From the NCBI GenBank assembly GCA_018873245.2, contig JAEMBT020000009.1:15061794-15125793 (forward strand): a stretch of DNA of 64,000 nt, in the 5' to 3' direction. Under the pieces are notes generated by a model. The model saw nothing but the letters and a program-made list of their open reading frames with translations, was not told the DNA's origin and did no database searches. Source of the stretch: Archegozetes longisetosus (Eukaryota > Arthropoda > Arachnida > Sarcoptiformes > Trhypochthoniidae). Positions 21,854 through 33,716 of the stretch are shown in pieces. The position numbers and the translations under genes were made by a program. Position 1 is the first letter of the stretch. Every line of letters begins with the position of its first letter.

Positions 21854-23512
21854 TAAATCAGAATCAAACTAATCAAATGTGTTAAATCATAAGATAACAT
21901 CTACATATCATAGCTAAAAGTGAGCAACCAGACAGTATTCTATTTAAAGATAATAATTAATGGCAATTTTTATTAGTTTTATCGATTGGCCGTCACATCC
22001 TTGAGTGCACTCCAATTATACTTGAATGTCCATATCTGTCTGCTGTCTCTCCATATCTTGAAACAATCCTGTCAATTCAAGTCAAACACCAAATCACTGT
22101 CCAGAATATATATATATAATGTATCAGTTAATTAATCAGTCAGTAATGAGCTTAAGCTCTCTCTTGATTAGTTACTTACAGAAATAATTTTTTGAGTTAA
22201 GTGAAAGTTGAAAAAACTCGACTAAAAGCGGAAGAATAAATGAAATATAGAAAAAAGTGCGAAATTCACCATAAAAGCTCTTAAACAATTAGAAGAAATT
22301 GAGAGTTGATAAGAAGAAAAAAGTAATTAAAAAAGGCAGCTAGAATAGTAGAGTAAAATTTTCAATTATTCAGAGAAGTGCTATACTTATCAAACATAAT
22401 AGAATAGTAGCTAAAGCAGTAGCTAAACCATTAGCTATTTCTGTTAGGAATAACATTCAAGCTCAATAGGTAGTAATACCTTTAGTTTTAGTCTCTTTCA
22501 TTCTTAAGATTACTCAGTTCTAAGCAATATAAAAACAATTTAAAATGGAAAATAGAGTGGTCTTATGTTGAATAATGAAGTATTAAGTAAAAAATGATAT
22601 ACAAAAACATAGTTAGTTAAGAACTTATTTGATCATTAATTTGATTATATTCATTATTAATTATGTAGAAAAGCCATTAATAAAAGATGAAAAGAATCTA
22701 AAATGTATAATTATTTCTCTTTTCATCCCATCTATTGATTAGTAGCTAAAATTGATTAATTTATCAGTGCTGACAAAGTTCTAAACTATTTAAATCTTAT
22801 ATGAAATAAATAGAAATTCTCATAAATTTTTAAATATTTCAATACATATTAAATCTTATTTTCAAACATCTTTGGCAGAAACTAATGACTTTCGCCTAGT
22901 TTTACAAATAATGTTATTTAAAACTAATTCAACTTGAAACTCTATCAACAAGCTGCTATTTTACATAAGAGATGATGATTTAAAGTTTCTAACTTTTAAC
23001 ATTTTCTTTTCAATTAATATAATCTTGTCGGTATAGTATAAAAGAAACTGTTGAAAGCCTAAATTAGAAAACCAGTATTTGCTATACAAACTATTTGGAA
23101 TATAGTTTCAGATTCTAGTTGACATTAGCATAGCAGCAATTTATAGCTCTTTAGTTGTGTTCAGTTATCGCAACTTCTTTGTTTTATTGTAACTAAAGAC
23201 TGTTTTAACTTAGATATAAACTCATTCAATCCTATGGCAATTCTTGCGAGAATTCCTATGAGAATTCTTGTGGCAATTCCTATGACATTTCTGAAACCTT
23301 ATTGTTTATTATTGCTCATTTTTGATTTCAAATTAATCAAATCACTTCTATTAAACTCCATTTGGTATATTATCTCAATGCAGGTTTGTTTTACTTTCAA
23401 TTAACTTTAAGAATCTCTTCTCAAGTTCTGCTATTCTGTGATTCTGTGATTTTAATTTCAAAGCAAAAGAATTCAATAAAAGCATTGTCTGATTGGTTTA
23501 ATGAAGAAAAGT

Positions 23513-23513
<1 letters not shown>
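21854..23513. other. intergenic, nothing recognised
   Basis: AT-rich; a short (AT)n at about 22108-22118. No supported gene. Confidence 0.35.

Positions 23514-23556
<43 letters not shown>
23514..23556 (+). repeat. (GA)n microsatellite
   Basis: About 21 perfect AG units. The 94-codon ORF across it (23362-23646) is open only because GAGA encodes Arg-Glu. Confidence 0.9.
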
Positions 23557-23559
<3 letters not shown>

Positions 23560-23866
23560 CTAGTATTTATTCAAAACAAAGTGTTTAACTTTATTCAGCG
23601 TACTGTCAATTCTAACAGTAAAGAAATGCAGTCAAAAACAAATTAATTAATTCATTGTTACAATGCATTAGCGATCGATTGAATATTATTGAAAAAATCC
23701 AGTCCTCTAAGAGTTAACTCAATTTAAGTGAATGCTATTCAGCGTTCAGTTACTGTTCACTGAAGCTGAACAAAATTGATCTCTTTATTTAATGAATTCT
23801 TTTTGTGTTCTGATTAATAATTTATTTGGCGTAATAATCGATTACTAGAATTACTTTAAATTTATT

Positions 23867-24079
23867 ATGGATTTTAATTTTGTTTTAGGACCTTTTTCTC
23901 TCCACTTTATTTTGATCATTAATTCTGGTACTTATTCTGGTACTTATTCTGGTGCTTATTCTGAGGTTTATTCTGAGACCTATTCTGATACTTATTCTGA
24001 GATTTATTCTGAGACCTATTCTGAGACCTATTCTAATACTTATTCCACAGTTTATTCTAAGACTTATTCTAGAAGTTAG
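23867..24079 (+). CDS. doubtful small ORF: hydrophobic leader plus YSET tetrapeptide repeats
   Basis: 70 codons. Residues 1-20 are hydrophobic (MDFNFVLGPFSLHFILIINS) and could be a leader or anchor. Then about twelve 12-bp units follow without a break, encoding T-Y-S-G, A-Y-S-E, V-Y-S-E, T-Y-S-D, I-Y-S-E, T-Y-S-N, V-Y-S-K, ending YSRS and a stop. Tyr-Ser is invariant (TAT TCT, once TCC) while the first and fourth residues vary. No homologue is recognised and no TATA box or splice context supports it. A minisatellite open by chance is the main alternative. Confidence 0.25.
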   Translation: MDFNFVLGPFSLHFILIINSGTYSGTYSGAYSEVYSETYSDTYSEIYSETYSETYSNTYSTVYSKTYSRS

Positions 24080-24297
24080 TCATGAAGCACTACGTCTGCC
24101 AAACACTTGTTGTATGTGACAGTCAAGTTTTGATGAAAGAGATTACATCTAATATCTTTTGGATATTTGATTTCTATTCAATTTGATTGTGTATAAACTT
24201 TGCTGACATAATCGTCAAGTTTCAAACACAATAGATTTTTTGCTTTGGCAATCAAACTTACTACGTCTCTCCTTACAATGAACACTTTAGCTCACTA

Positions 24298-24505
24298 CAG
24301 TCACCTCTCGTTATAATGAACATTCTTATTCACTATAGTCACCTCTCGTTATAGTGAGCGCCCTAATGCTCTAGAAATAGATTGATTATAACTCGAGTTC
24401 AGTGTAACAAATATAATGTGCATAGTCTGTGAACGAATTAATTATTTTGAAAGTATACACTATAGTTGACTATATCCGACTCTATTGTAGAGAGAATTGA
24501 CAGTA
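24298..24505. mobile_element. pogo-like MITE, family B, copy 1, with reiterated left terminus
   Basis: The left end CAGTCACCTCTCGTTATAATGAA-type terminus occurs three times in tandem at roughly 38-bp steps (24261, 24295, 24334), the first diverged. The right end is eroded (GTAGAGAGAATTGACAGTA). The interior matches the copies at 53618 and 55942 (AACTCGAGTTCAGTGTAAC, GTGAACGAATTAATTATTTT). TA precedes CAG. No ORF. Confidence 0.7.
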
Positions 24506-25230
24506 TCAAGAAGTATAGAGAGGAATGTTGAGCTTTGTCAATTTTCTACTTATTCATTCCTTAATCTTTACCTTAAGTCGATTTATCAATGAATTTGAAT
24601 TCTTCTCTCAAATGTATTACTTTGACTTATAGACCACTTTAGAAACATTAGACAACCTTTCAGTGGAACTCATAGCATTATTTTCTTTACTTTACGTTCA
24701 TAATAATTCAAACTTTAGCTGAAATTCTTTTAAATAAATTCCGTATTCCTAACAATCGGAAAATATCTTACCAACAAAAGATTGAAAGCTCAATCAAAAT
24801 ATAGTCTCGATTAATTGTTGGAGAAAATCTATAGAGTAATCCTTAAACAGATATAATATAAAGACTTTGAAGTACTTGTTACCAACATAATTCTTCATCT
24901 ATCATAAAATATATTGCAACAAGTTCGTAAAGAGAGAAACAAATTAACAATTTCGTTATTACATTCAAGTGTTATATATTTATCTGAATCACTAGTTTAT
25001 AATACTTGTGGGACTACATGAGAACTGTTGTAATAGTAATTGTTATTCTGTATTATTCTGTATTATTCTGTATTGTATATTATTATTCCCTATTACTGGA
25101 CTTATGTTATTTAGTTACTCAATAACTTTTCATATCAAATCTTCTAAATCATACATCAAAAATTCATTAATGCTAATTTAATGCCATATTTGACTTGACT
25201 TTCACTTTTAAGTTGTCAGCTTTCAGATTA

Positions 25231-25369
25231 CAGTGTATGCTCGATGTATGTGAGTTGGACGATTGGAGACTTTAGTTATATTTACATTATGTCTATGATA
25301 TCTAGTTTATTGAGTTTTTGTCAGAATTGGTGAGTTCTAATGATACTTTCCTATATCGAGGTTTTACTG
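25231..25369. mobile_element. pogo-like MITE, family C, short copy
   Basis: 139 bp. Left end TA-CAGTGTATGCTCGATGTA, right end CTATATCGAGGTTTTACTG-TA. The termini match the CAGT..CTCGATATA pattern of the elements at 26601 and 38651, with the left end more diverged. Confidence 0.6.
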
Positions 25370-25524
25370 TACATATATCGTGCGGCAACAAAATGATAAA
25401 AATAGCAGAACATATCAACGTAAATATAGACAACTTAAAAAAGTCTATAACATGGTAATAAGTTGTTTGACGTCTAACACATTATTTTTAAATTCCATTT
25501 AGTATAGCGTGTCAAATGTGTTGA

Positions 25525-25526
<2 letters not shown>

Positions 25527-25595
<69 letters not shown>

Positions 25596-25603
25596 CTCTC
25601 TCT
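25527..25603 (+). repeat. (CT)n microsatellite, long
   Basis: 77 bp of TC units with one TCGC interruption near the right end. Confidence 0.95.
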
Positions 25604-26064
25604 ACGTCTAAAATGAGTCAAATCAAACTGAATTTATGTTACTATTGAAACTGTTCTCTACTTTTCAAGTCTTAAGGATGACTCGTTTAAACTATTGAAT
25701 TCGGAACCAATCTAAGAATTTGATATTTGACCATAGATTTCAAATTTGAAATAGCATTGAAAATGTTTTAGTTGTAGCTGAGAGTAGGATTAGATATCTT
25801 ATCAAACTGGTCAGTCCAATGTAAACGTTATACTTCTATCATGTCGTAATAGCTATGTCAATAGTGGTATCTTTAAATTTGACGTAATCCAATCGTTTTT
25901 TGATATCTATTCAACCATTAATAAGGTATAGTCATTTGTCAAATGTTTGTTATGTGTGATTTGATGTGGTATCGCATATGTTTATAGATCTTGTTTTAGT
26001 AATAGTTAAAATTACTTATGAAGTGGTATTGTTTTAAAGAATATAAAGTAATTCTTAAATTATC

Positions 26065-26155
26065 GTTGAATTATTGTTGAATCATTCTTGAATTGTTCTT
26101 GAATTATTCTTGAATTATTCTTGAATTATTATAGAATTATTCTTAAACTATTTTG
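26065..26155 (+). repeat. 12-bp minisatellite TTGAATTATTCT
   Basis: Seven to eight imperfect units. Confidence 0.75.
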
Positions 26156-26395
26156 AATCAAAAAGATTTACTTATTAAATTGATCGAGTGAAAAGATAAA
26201 TTATTTTTAAGAGTAAAAGACTCAATTGAGTTAAATATAAGAAGAAATAGATTGAAATGAGTAACTTCAAAACGACAAACCGACTCTACGTTAGGAACGA
26301 ATAGAAAGATTGGGATCTACAAAATTTCATATACACTAGAAAGGATGTAAATTTGTTTGAACGAAAATATAAAACTCAATTTCTTGTATATATAG

Positions 26396-26460
26396 GATTT
26401 TGTAAGAATATTCTGTAAGATTTTGCAAGAATATTCTATAAGATTTTGTAAGAATATTTA
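26396..26460 (+). repeat. 25-bp minisatellite with GAATATTC
   Basis: Three units of GATTTTGTAAGAATATTCTG. Confidence 0.75.
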
Positions 26461-26600
26461 CTCAGCTAATAGTGAACAAGTGGTATAAGCAGTTTCAGAT
26501 TCATAGTTGAATTCCAGGTTTTGATATTGATCTTTATATTGAAAATGGAAAACTTCTTGAATACTGTAAGAGATATAATAATTGGAACCCAATTCTATTA

Positions 26601-26967
26601 CAGTTAAACCTCGATATAACTAAGTTGTGATTGTTTGGTTATAACTAGACTGAGTTATATCGAGACTCATCGCAGCACTTAATATATTTAATTTTAATGC
26701 ATTTTAAATAATTTCATGAGTTTATTATCTCTCATCTAGAATTTAGTCCTCAATTTACAATTTTATACAAATTGAAACAATTAAGAAACATAATATTACT
26801 CGTTATAATTCATTGCATAAATGTATAGTTGAGTGCTTCCTGTAACGAAGCTATTTATCAAGACTTTTTCAACATTAACTCTATAGAGCTTGTGCCGGGA
26901 CTACAAGAATCGGTTAGTTTTAACGAGGCTTGGCTATATGGAGGTTGCTTATATCGAGATTTAGCTG
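26601..26967. mobile_element. pogo-like MITE, family C, 367 bp
   Basis: TA-CAGTTAAACCTCGATATAA at the left; TTATATCGAGATTTAGCTG-TA at the right; the inverted match is about 17 of 20. Inner copies of the same motif (GTTATATCGAGACTC near 26653, AACGAGGCTTGGCTATATGG near 26920) suggest one family C element inserted in or fused with another. The minus-strand ORF at 26858-27049 is incidental. Confidence 0.75.
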
Positions 26968-27049
26968 TACTAGGCCAAGAAATGTGACTGAAGACTGCTG
27001 TAAGGAGAGTGGTATTATTGATTAACATTCCACTTGCGATACTGACCAA

Positions 27050-29475
27050 TACTATAATAGGAAAACTTGAACTACAAGTAATTGAATAGCTCCTCTGAAA
27101 TAAGCTAGCTGAATGTATTCCTTTTGCAAGAAATATATTTAAAACTTATATATCGTAAATCATATGTTTTTTTCTATTATAATTTTATATTTCAGTTGTT
27201 TTCAAATTAATGTTAAGGATTAAGCACTCAATCAATTCATTTGAATGTCTTTAGCATAAAAGTACTGAAATGTAAAAGATTTTCAATCCATAAAATTTAG
27301 ACATTAAACCATTTAATAATGCAGTAAATTATTAATTAATCAAAATTTGAGTAATAGTTCTTTTATCAACTTCATAATGAGATTTTTGATTTAATAGCGC
27401 TTATGACTGATTAAACATTCTGAATATAGTTTAGAACTAACACACACACACAAATTGTAAATTTTGAAAAACTAACTAAAATTGCAATAAGAAAATCAAA
27501 ATTTGACAAGTAAATAGATAAAGAAGCTAGTAGCTGATAAATAGACAAAACAAATAGTTATTAAAAGGAAAGAGATGTGTTTTAGTAGATCTGATACTAG
27601 TAATAATTAAATAATATTTGCTCAAATCTATCAATGAGTGAGATGAGAATGTGCTTGCTTCCTATAATGTCTCAATGATTCTGTATGCAATTTAAGTGAT
27701 TAAAATACATTTTCTGTCTTTAATATGAAGCTTTTCTCTTTAAAAATTTAATTTCAGCCAAGAATGAACTTTTATCAAGAGATTAAACTTCAACATAATA
27801 TGAAATTTCTTCAAAAAAATAAAATATTAAATAAAACTCCGATGAAATATGAAATTATTTCTCAAAATAAAACTTCAACAAAATCTAATCTGTGAGGAGT
27901 CGTATTTCTCCAAAGCTTTCGAAATTCGTAATTCGTAGTCTATAGTTAAAAAGACTAACATATAGATTGCTTACCAGACCTAACTTGACCTAATCGAACC
28001 TAACCTAACTTGGAATTAAATATATTCATTACAGCTAACAAAAAGAAATACTTAGTATCGATTTCAGATTAATCGGTCATTCATAGAAAGTGATTAGTTA
28101 TAATAAGAAGTATGACTAAATTGATGAAGATAGTATAGCATAAAGACAAAGAGTAGAGCCTTAATATGCTTTATGACATCTTCGTTGGATTGATTACTAT
28201 AAAAGTTTAGCCGTTCAGCTCTACTACAACAGTAGAAAGGGATGATTTAAGCATAAATATGACCATATTATTTGTTGACTAGTTTTTCAATCAATAATCC
28301 AGAATATGATGAAAGTATAATAGATATATTAAATTTCTAGCTTAATATATTAGTTCAATCTCGAATTCAAAATACGGCAGCTACACATTAAGCTATATAA
28401 TAGGAATTCCACTATAACATTGGTCCCAATCTTACTTCACCGCCATTTTCAAATTCATTTTTTAAGGGCTATTTTCAATTTCATTATAAATTTTTTATAT
28501 ATTTTTTTATGTATTTTTCAGGTCATAAAAACTTTTGTGAACAAATTTTTGGAAGTTTTCAACGGTTTACTCGTAATAAAATTTTAAGGTATTAAATTTT
28601 GAAAATTTGTATATGTTGTGAGAAGTTAGAGCTCAGAGGTCAGAAATCAGAGGTGAAGCGGAATCATATATTATTTTTGTTTATTTGCAACATAAAAATA
28701 GCCAAATGAATTGATAATTCAAGACTGGGGTCTATGGAGCTGCGTAACAAAAGTCAGGGGTCAAGGTCAGGGTTTATGGGATTGTGGAAACTTTTTTAAT
28801 AAACAAGATGTTGACAGAGAAAATAATCATTTTATGTTGCGCAATATGGAATATAAAATTAGATAAAAAATATAATAAAATTTAGAATAATGAATTCATA
28901 ATTTGAAATGTAGTTTGAAAGACAGAATCTTAAAGGTGTTTATATAAGTGATAAAAACAAAGTACGTTGTGCTGATTGGAGATAAAGTAAATGCTACTGG
29001 ACTTGTTAAGTATATTAAGTAGATTTTGATTTTTCTCGACATTTACTTACTAAGCATAAGTTTCTATTTTTGACTAATACTAACCTTTTTGGCTAATACT
29101 ATCAATACATCACATTTTCCTATAATTGATATGAACAACTCTTATTGTGTAATTCTTTTACTTGTTGACTACTGTTCTGACTTATTATGAATTTTTTATT
29201 TTATACAGTATTTTCTAACATCATTATAAGAGTTTCTAAATTAGAACTAACTATATAAGTTAGAAAATATTTCAATTTTACAAATTGATAGCATTAGAAC
29301 AATATTTCTCATTAGAGGTGAAGCAAATGAAATTTTAATGAAACTAATTTTAATGAATTTAATGTGTATATTTCTTTCTACTATCTATTTTTTCTTCAAC
29401 TCATTAACTTAGTTCAATTTAACTAAATTACCAAATTAGTCAATATTTCGTTATTTCATAAGATTATTGTTATTA
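27050..29475. other. intergenic with one telomere-like motif
   Basis: No supported gene. 27981-28013 is a degenerate CCTAA array (GACCTAACTTGACCTAATCG). A somewhat GC-richer patch at 28400-28800 contains GGTCAG repeats but no ORF. Confidence 0.35.
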
Positions 29476-29620
29476 CAATCACCTCTCGTTATAGTGAACA
29501 CTCTAATGTACTAGAGATCAGTTGAATGCATAGTGCACAGAGTCTATGAGCCAAACAATTTCTCAAAAGTTACAGTCAGTTAGCCACTATCCTCCACTTC
29601 AATATAGAGAGATTCGACTG
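29476..29620. mobile_element. pogo-like MITE, family B, copy 2
   Basis: 145 bp. TA-CAATCACCTCTCGTTATAG at the left, ATATAGAGAGATTCGACTG-TA at the right. Interior words shared with family B (CTAATGTACTAGAGATC, GAGCCAAACAATTT). No ORF. Confidence 0.75.
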
Positions 29621-30720
29621 TAATCAGACTAAATTAAAGTAAATTAAACTGAATTAATCAGTTATATAAAATTGATTAATAGAATAGAATTAACGGAGCA
29701 GTTAGCAGCAAAATCTCATTAACAATTAATTGTTATGATAACTGCATTTTACGCTCCATTACTCACGATTATCTTAAATGTTTGTTAATCAAACCAATGG
29801 TTGAAAATGTTTAGAATTCAAATCAGAGTTTTATTTGGCATGAAGTTTAGGAATAGAGAATAAAATCATTATTAAATGGCTATAATGGCTATAAAAATGT
29901 GCAGTTATATGAATTATATCATGTTCAACTCTATAGAAACGTGCAATGAATCCAAATATGTTATATAATAACAAATTATAAAGTTTTTATATTATTTATG
30001 TCACTAATCTTATTGGATGCAAACCAATAATATGACTCTATACTAAACTTTCTTATGTCCATATGTCGTATTTGATTATCTTGTTTAAGACTTGATCTTT
30101 AAAGCAAAGATTTATCAAATAAAGAATAAACACATTCTAAAAATCTAATTGTTTCATCAAAAATTTATTCAGTATTTCAGTTAGATGATTTTTGATAATA
30201 CTATTAAATATTTGGAAATACTATTAAATTTTTGATAACACAATTTCTCACTTAAAAGGATTTATTTTGCTTTTAAGTCAAGAATCTGAAGAAAGAATAT
30301 GAAAAATTAAATTTTAAAACGAATTCAACATTTAAATCCCCTAACTCTATAAGTCCTAAAAGTGTCTTATCTCTCGTTTGATTAATTATTGAAGTAGAGA
30401 AGAGGAAGAGTCTAGACCTAGATCTAGATCAGTTTAGACCTGGATCTAGATCAGTTTAGACCTAGATCGCCTAAGGGCTGGTTATTTTAGAATCATAGTT
30501 GTTTTATTAGATTCTTTATGAGATTCTACGAGATGAAATAGTTATTAAATATTAATAGATACATCAATAGAAATTCAAATATTATTCACACAGTCAAACT
30601 TTCACTTACTTTTTACTCAGTCATGCATTTGTATTAAATTTTATTATTACAGTTATTCATAGACATAATGAACACACTTTACCAGTCCTAACACATACAA
30701 TTCAATTAATATTACTTCTT
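29621..30720. other. intergenic, nothing recognised
   Basis: AT-rich. A small direct repeat (AGACCTAGATCTAGATCAGTTT type) at about 30413-30468 is the only structure noted. Confidence 0.35.
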
Positions 30721-30721
30721 T

Positions 30722-30943
30722 ATAGTGAAATCTCATTATAATGAATATGAAATGTCGCTTCAAGCCATTGACTATACGGATGCATGCTGTATATGCATTT
30801 GCTAACATATTATTGCTAGCAATTATTTTCAACTTGGCATGTACAGTTTGACCCGGTCATTAGCAATTCGGTTATAGGTAAATTAGGTTATGAGCAACTT
30901 ATCTTCTGCACGCCGAATAATTGACTATAACTGAGTCAGACTA
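30722..30943. mobile_element. family B fragment followed by family A copy 2
   Basis: 30722-30755 reads AGTGAAATCTCATTATAATG, a lone pogo-like terminus. 30844-30943 is a 100-bp family A element: TA-CAGTTTGACCCGGTCATTAG at the left and TAACTGAGTCAGACTA-TA at the right, with the same GGTTATAGG and CACGCCGA words as the copy at 7568 but about 75 bp shorter. Confidence 0.7.
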
Positions 30944-31974
30944 TAGTAGAAAATGTGATTTGAAATAAGAAATGATCAGAATATAATCAAATACCTACTA
31001 ATGAAAATGATTAATTAATAATTATATTAATTATAAGTAAAAAGGCGCATGAGTATCTTATGGTATAAGATAGCTAATCTAAAAATATCTAAACAATAAA
31101 TGTTACTAGCTACATTACCAGAAATGATTATCTATCTCAGTAACACTACTACAAGTTGAAGATAGCATCAAGTAGGAATATAAAGAGATAATTCTAAATT
31201 AATAATACTCTAATATAAGTAGTAAATAGTACTGTATTATTAAGTTGGAATTGATTGTTCTATTATATATACTACTTACTAGTATGTTCTTTCTAAATTT
31301 AATATAGTATTTATTTTTATTATTATTGCATGCTACAGTTGTTATTTGTTGACTAATTCATTGGTTGTAGTATGGTAAAGTGTCAGATAATCTAGTCAAC
31401 TATATCAAATTTTTTATAATAAAATAGAGTTGAATATAGAAGTAAATCAACTTAGATATGAAATTTAAAGTATAAAATTCAATATTAAACATATATCATC
31501 TTACTAACTGCTAAATAATGAAATATGTTTATAAAGATTTCAGTTTGAGATATACTTCATATGCTAAAATAATCCTAACATTTACTAACTATACACTTTC
31601 TCACAATAGTCTTAAGTCAATAGAATCCTTTTATATAACTTTTCAACCTTTTCATAATAATCAAATATTTGAATCCCATTCAATTATTTATTATAGCTCT
31701 CAGCTTTATCTTATGTTTGTTTTGTTTGCTGTTCGCAAAAATTTACGCAATACTTTTTACAAACATGCAAACTTACGGTAATACATCGCTATAAGGTACT
31801 CACTAATTCGATCTCAACAAATACCATTCAATTGATAATTAACTATTCAGAATAAAACTTCGCTAAGCTCTATGTGAATTATCATTCCCTAGTCATCCAC
31901 TATGTTGAAACACTAGTGTATCATCAATTTATTATGAAAAGGTTCTCATCTGATCAAATGACGTTCTGAAATAG
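30944..31974. other. intergenic, nothing recognised
   Basis: AT-rich. The 87-codon ORF at 31518-31781 has random AT-rich composition and no motif. Confidence 0.35.
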
Positions 31975-31982
31975 CGATTCTA

Positions 31983-32440
31983 AATACGTATGTGCATTAC
32001 ACATTTGCATTCGCGGGTGTTTGCGCGCATCCGCATGATTTGGCGGATGGGGTATGAAAGTTCGTGGATGTGAGCAGGTGCTGTTGCAGTTTTTTGTTCA
32101 ATAAAATACCCGCATTGAAATTGTAAATTCAATGCAAATTCAATATCGAAACGATTATTCGCTATACCTTCGACCAACTTGTCGAGTAAACGTCATTTTA
32201 ATTATGCTTGATTAACATAAATTGATAGGAAATCGCGTATAAATCCAGATAAAGTCGATAAAATACTATTTATTAGTTCCAATATCAACATCGTAAAAAT
32301 AATTTAGGTATTATTTTAAATATTAATTAATTTGAAAAAATTTTATAATACCTAAATTCAGGTTTAATAAAGATATTGAAATGCGGGTGCGGGTACAGGC
32401 GCGAACGCGAGTGCAAGAGTTTCAGAAGATGCACACTTGG
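31983..32440. mobile_element. possible hAT-like non-autonomous element with GC-rich ends
   Basis: 458 bp. Both ends are unusually GC-rich for this window and carry GCGGGTG / CCGCA words in opposite orientation (left TTGCATTCGCGGG and GCGCATCCGCATG; right GCGGGTGCGGGTAC and GCGAACGCGAGTGCAA). The flanks are CGATTCTA (31975-31982) and CAATTCTA (32441-32448), a 7/8 match for an 8-bp target duplication. Terminal repeats are imperfect. The ORF at 31980-32177 is incidental. Confidence 0.5.
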
Positions 32441-32794
32441 CAATTCTAATGCGACTCAATATAATTTGATATATGATATACACAGATAAATCGTTTAATC
32501 ATTACTTAGCATCTAGATCGAGTTGACCTTGTTGGGCGCTATCGAATTTGATTTCAGACTTCACATTAACTCGTTGCGAAATTTCATTATATTTCTCGCT
32601 CTGATAGTAACATTTCTATCAATACACTAAAGATGAAATGCATCATATTAGATGAAAAAGAATTAATGCACTCAAACATTAAATATCAATAAAGATAAAG
32701 AAATTCATATATTGAAGTTGATTCTTAAGAAAACAAAACAGATTCTAATGTCTCTTTTCTCCGTCTAAAATAAATTTAAGACATTTTACACTTG

Positions 32795-32900
32795 AAAACT
32801 TAATAATCGTCAATAGTAACAAGGAAAAAGTCGCTTCTGTGTCAACTTGCCTGTAGTGCGCGTCAATCAATTTCTAAATTTGATTTTTAATTTTCTTTAA
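32795..32900. repeat. dispersed repeat of unknown type, copy
   Basis: Shares TTAATAATCGT-n-ATAGTAAC with about 20060-20085 and TGTCAACTT-n-CTGTA-TGC-C-TCAAT with 60853-60885. Identity is roughly 70% over about 80 bp. Confidence 0.45.
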
Positions 32901-33570
32901 TTACTATTTTAAATATTCTATAAGTTCGTTAATATCTAAAGATACAACCCGACAAAGAGCATGAGATCACAACGCCTAACACGAAGTTGCGATCGCTGAT
33001 GACAAAGTCTCCAAATGTAGAACAAAATGAAAAAGAAAAGAAAAGCAAACATAAAAAAAGTTGAAATAGTATACTATATGAAGAAATAGATTGAGCTAGA
33101 GACTTAACATAAAGAAGTAAGATATGGTGTTTAAGTTGAGCATCATATTTACTATAAAATATAAACAGATTGTCATAAAGAAACACTACTTTCCAGTTGA
33201 TCAATGAAATGTTCACACTTCTAAAAACTGTTCAGTCAAGAAATATAACAATTTAACTTTTATATTATATATATTCTAAAGATTGACAGATCGAATATAT
33301 TTACGATTACTTGTCTGAAAAATACTGATAGAGTGACACTTGATATAAGAATTGTTAGTTTTTCATAACAGTATTTCTCTTTAATAATTTACTGGATAAT
33401 AACTTTGACCATATAAATAATTCATAAAGTCATGCATGTAATTTGGTGGATAAGTATTTATCTTACAACTACTTGGCAAATAGACTATCTAATTTTGATA
33501 ATACTTTTTACTGCATTTCCAATTTTTTCACTAGATAAATTATAAATTATCACTCATAACTCTCCAACTT

Positions 33571-33680
33571 CGACACTTGATCTAGACTCGAGCATACTCG
33601 ATTCTGACTCGAGCATACTCGATTCTGACTCGAGCACACTCGATCCACATTCGAGTACACTTGATACAGACTCGGGTGTT
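33571..33680 (+). repeat. 21-bp minisatellite GACTCGAGCATACTCGATTCT
   Basis: Five units, the last two diverged; each carries an ACTCGAG palindrome. The array sits in a frame open from 33546 to a TAA at 33714, reading DSSILDS repeats and then GVHSPYFEDLNYK, but without ATG or a usable upstream splice acceptor. Confidence 0.8.
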
Positions 33681-33716
33681 CACTCTCCATATTTTGAAGA
33701 TCTAAATTACAAATAA

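Noticed and set aside
23362..23646. 94-codon ORF with an Arg-Glu run
   Set aside because: The run is the GA microsatellite and the flanks have random AT-rich composition.
26858..27049. 63-codon minus-strand ORF
   Set aside because: Runs across the end of the family C transposon-like element into flanking DNA.
31518..31781. 87-codon ORF
   Set aside because: Random composition, no conserved motif.
32929..33216. 95-codon minus-strand ORF, hydrophobic
   Set aside because: It starts with ATG but has no membrane-protein pattern beyond AT-driven Phe/Leu/Ser runs, and no promoter or poly(A) signal. Considered chance.
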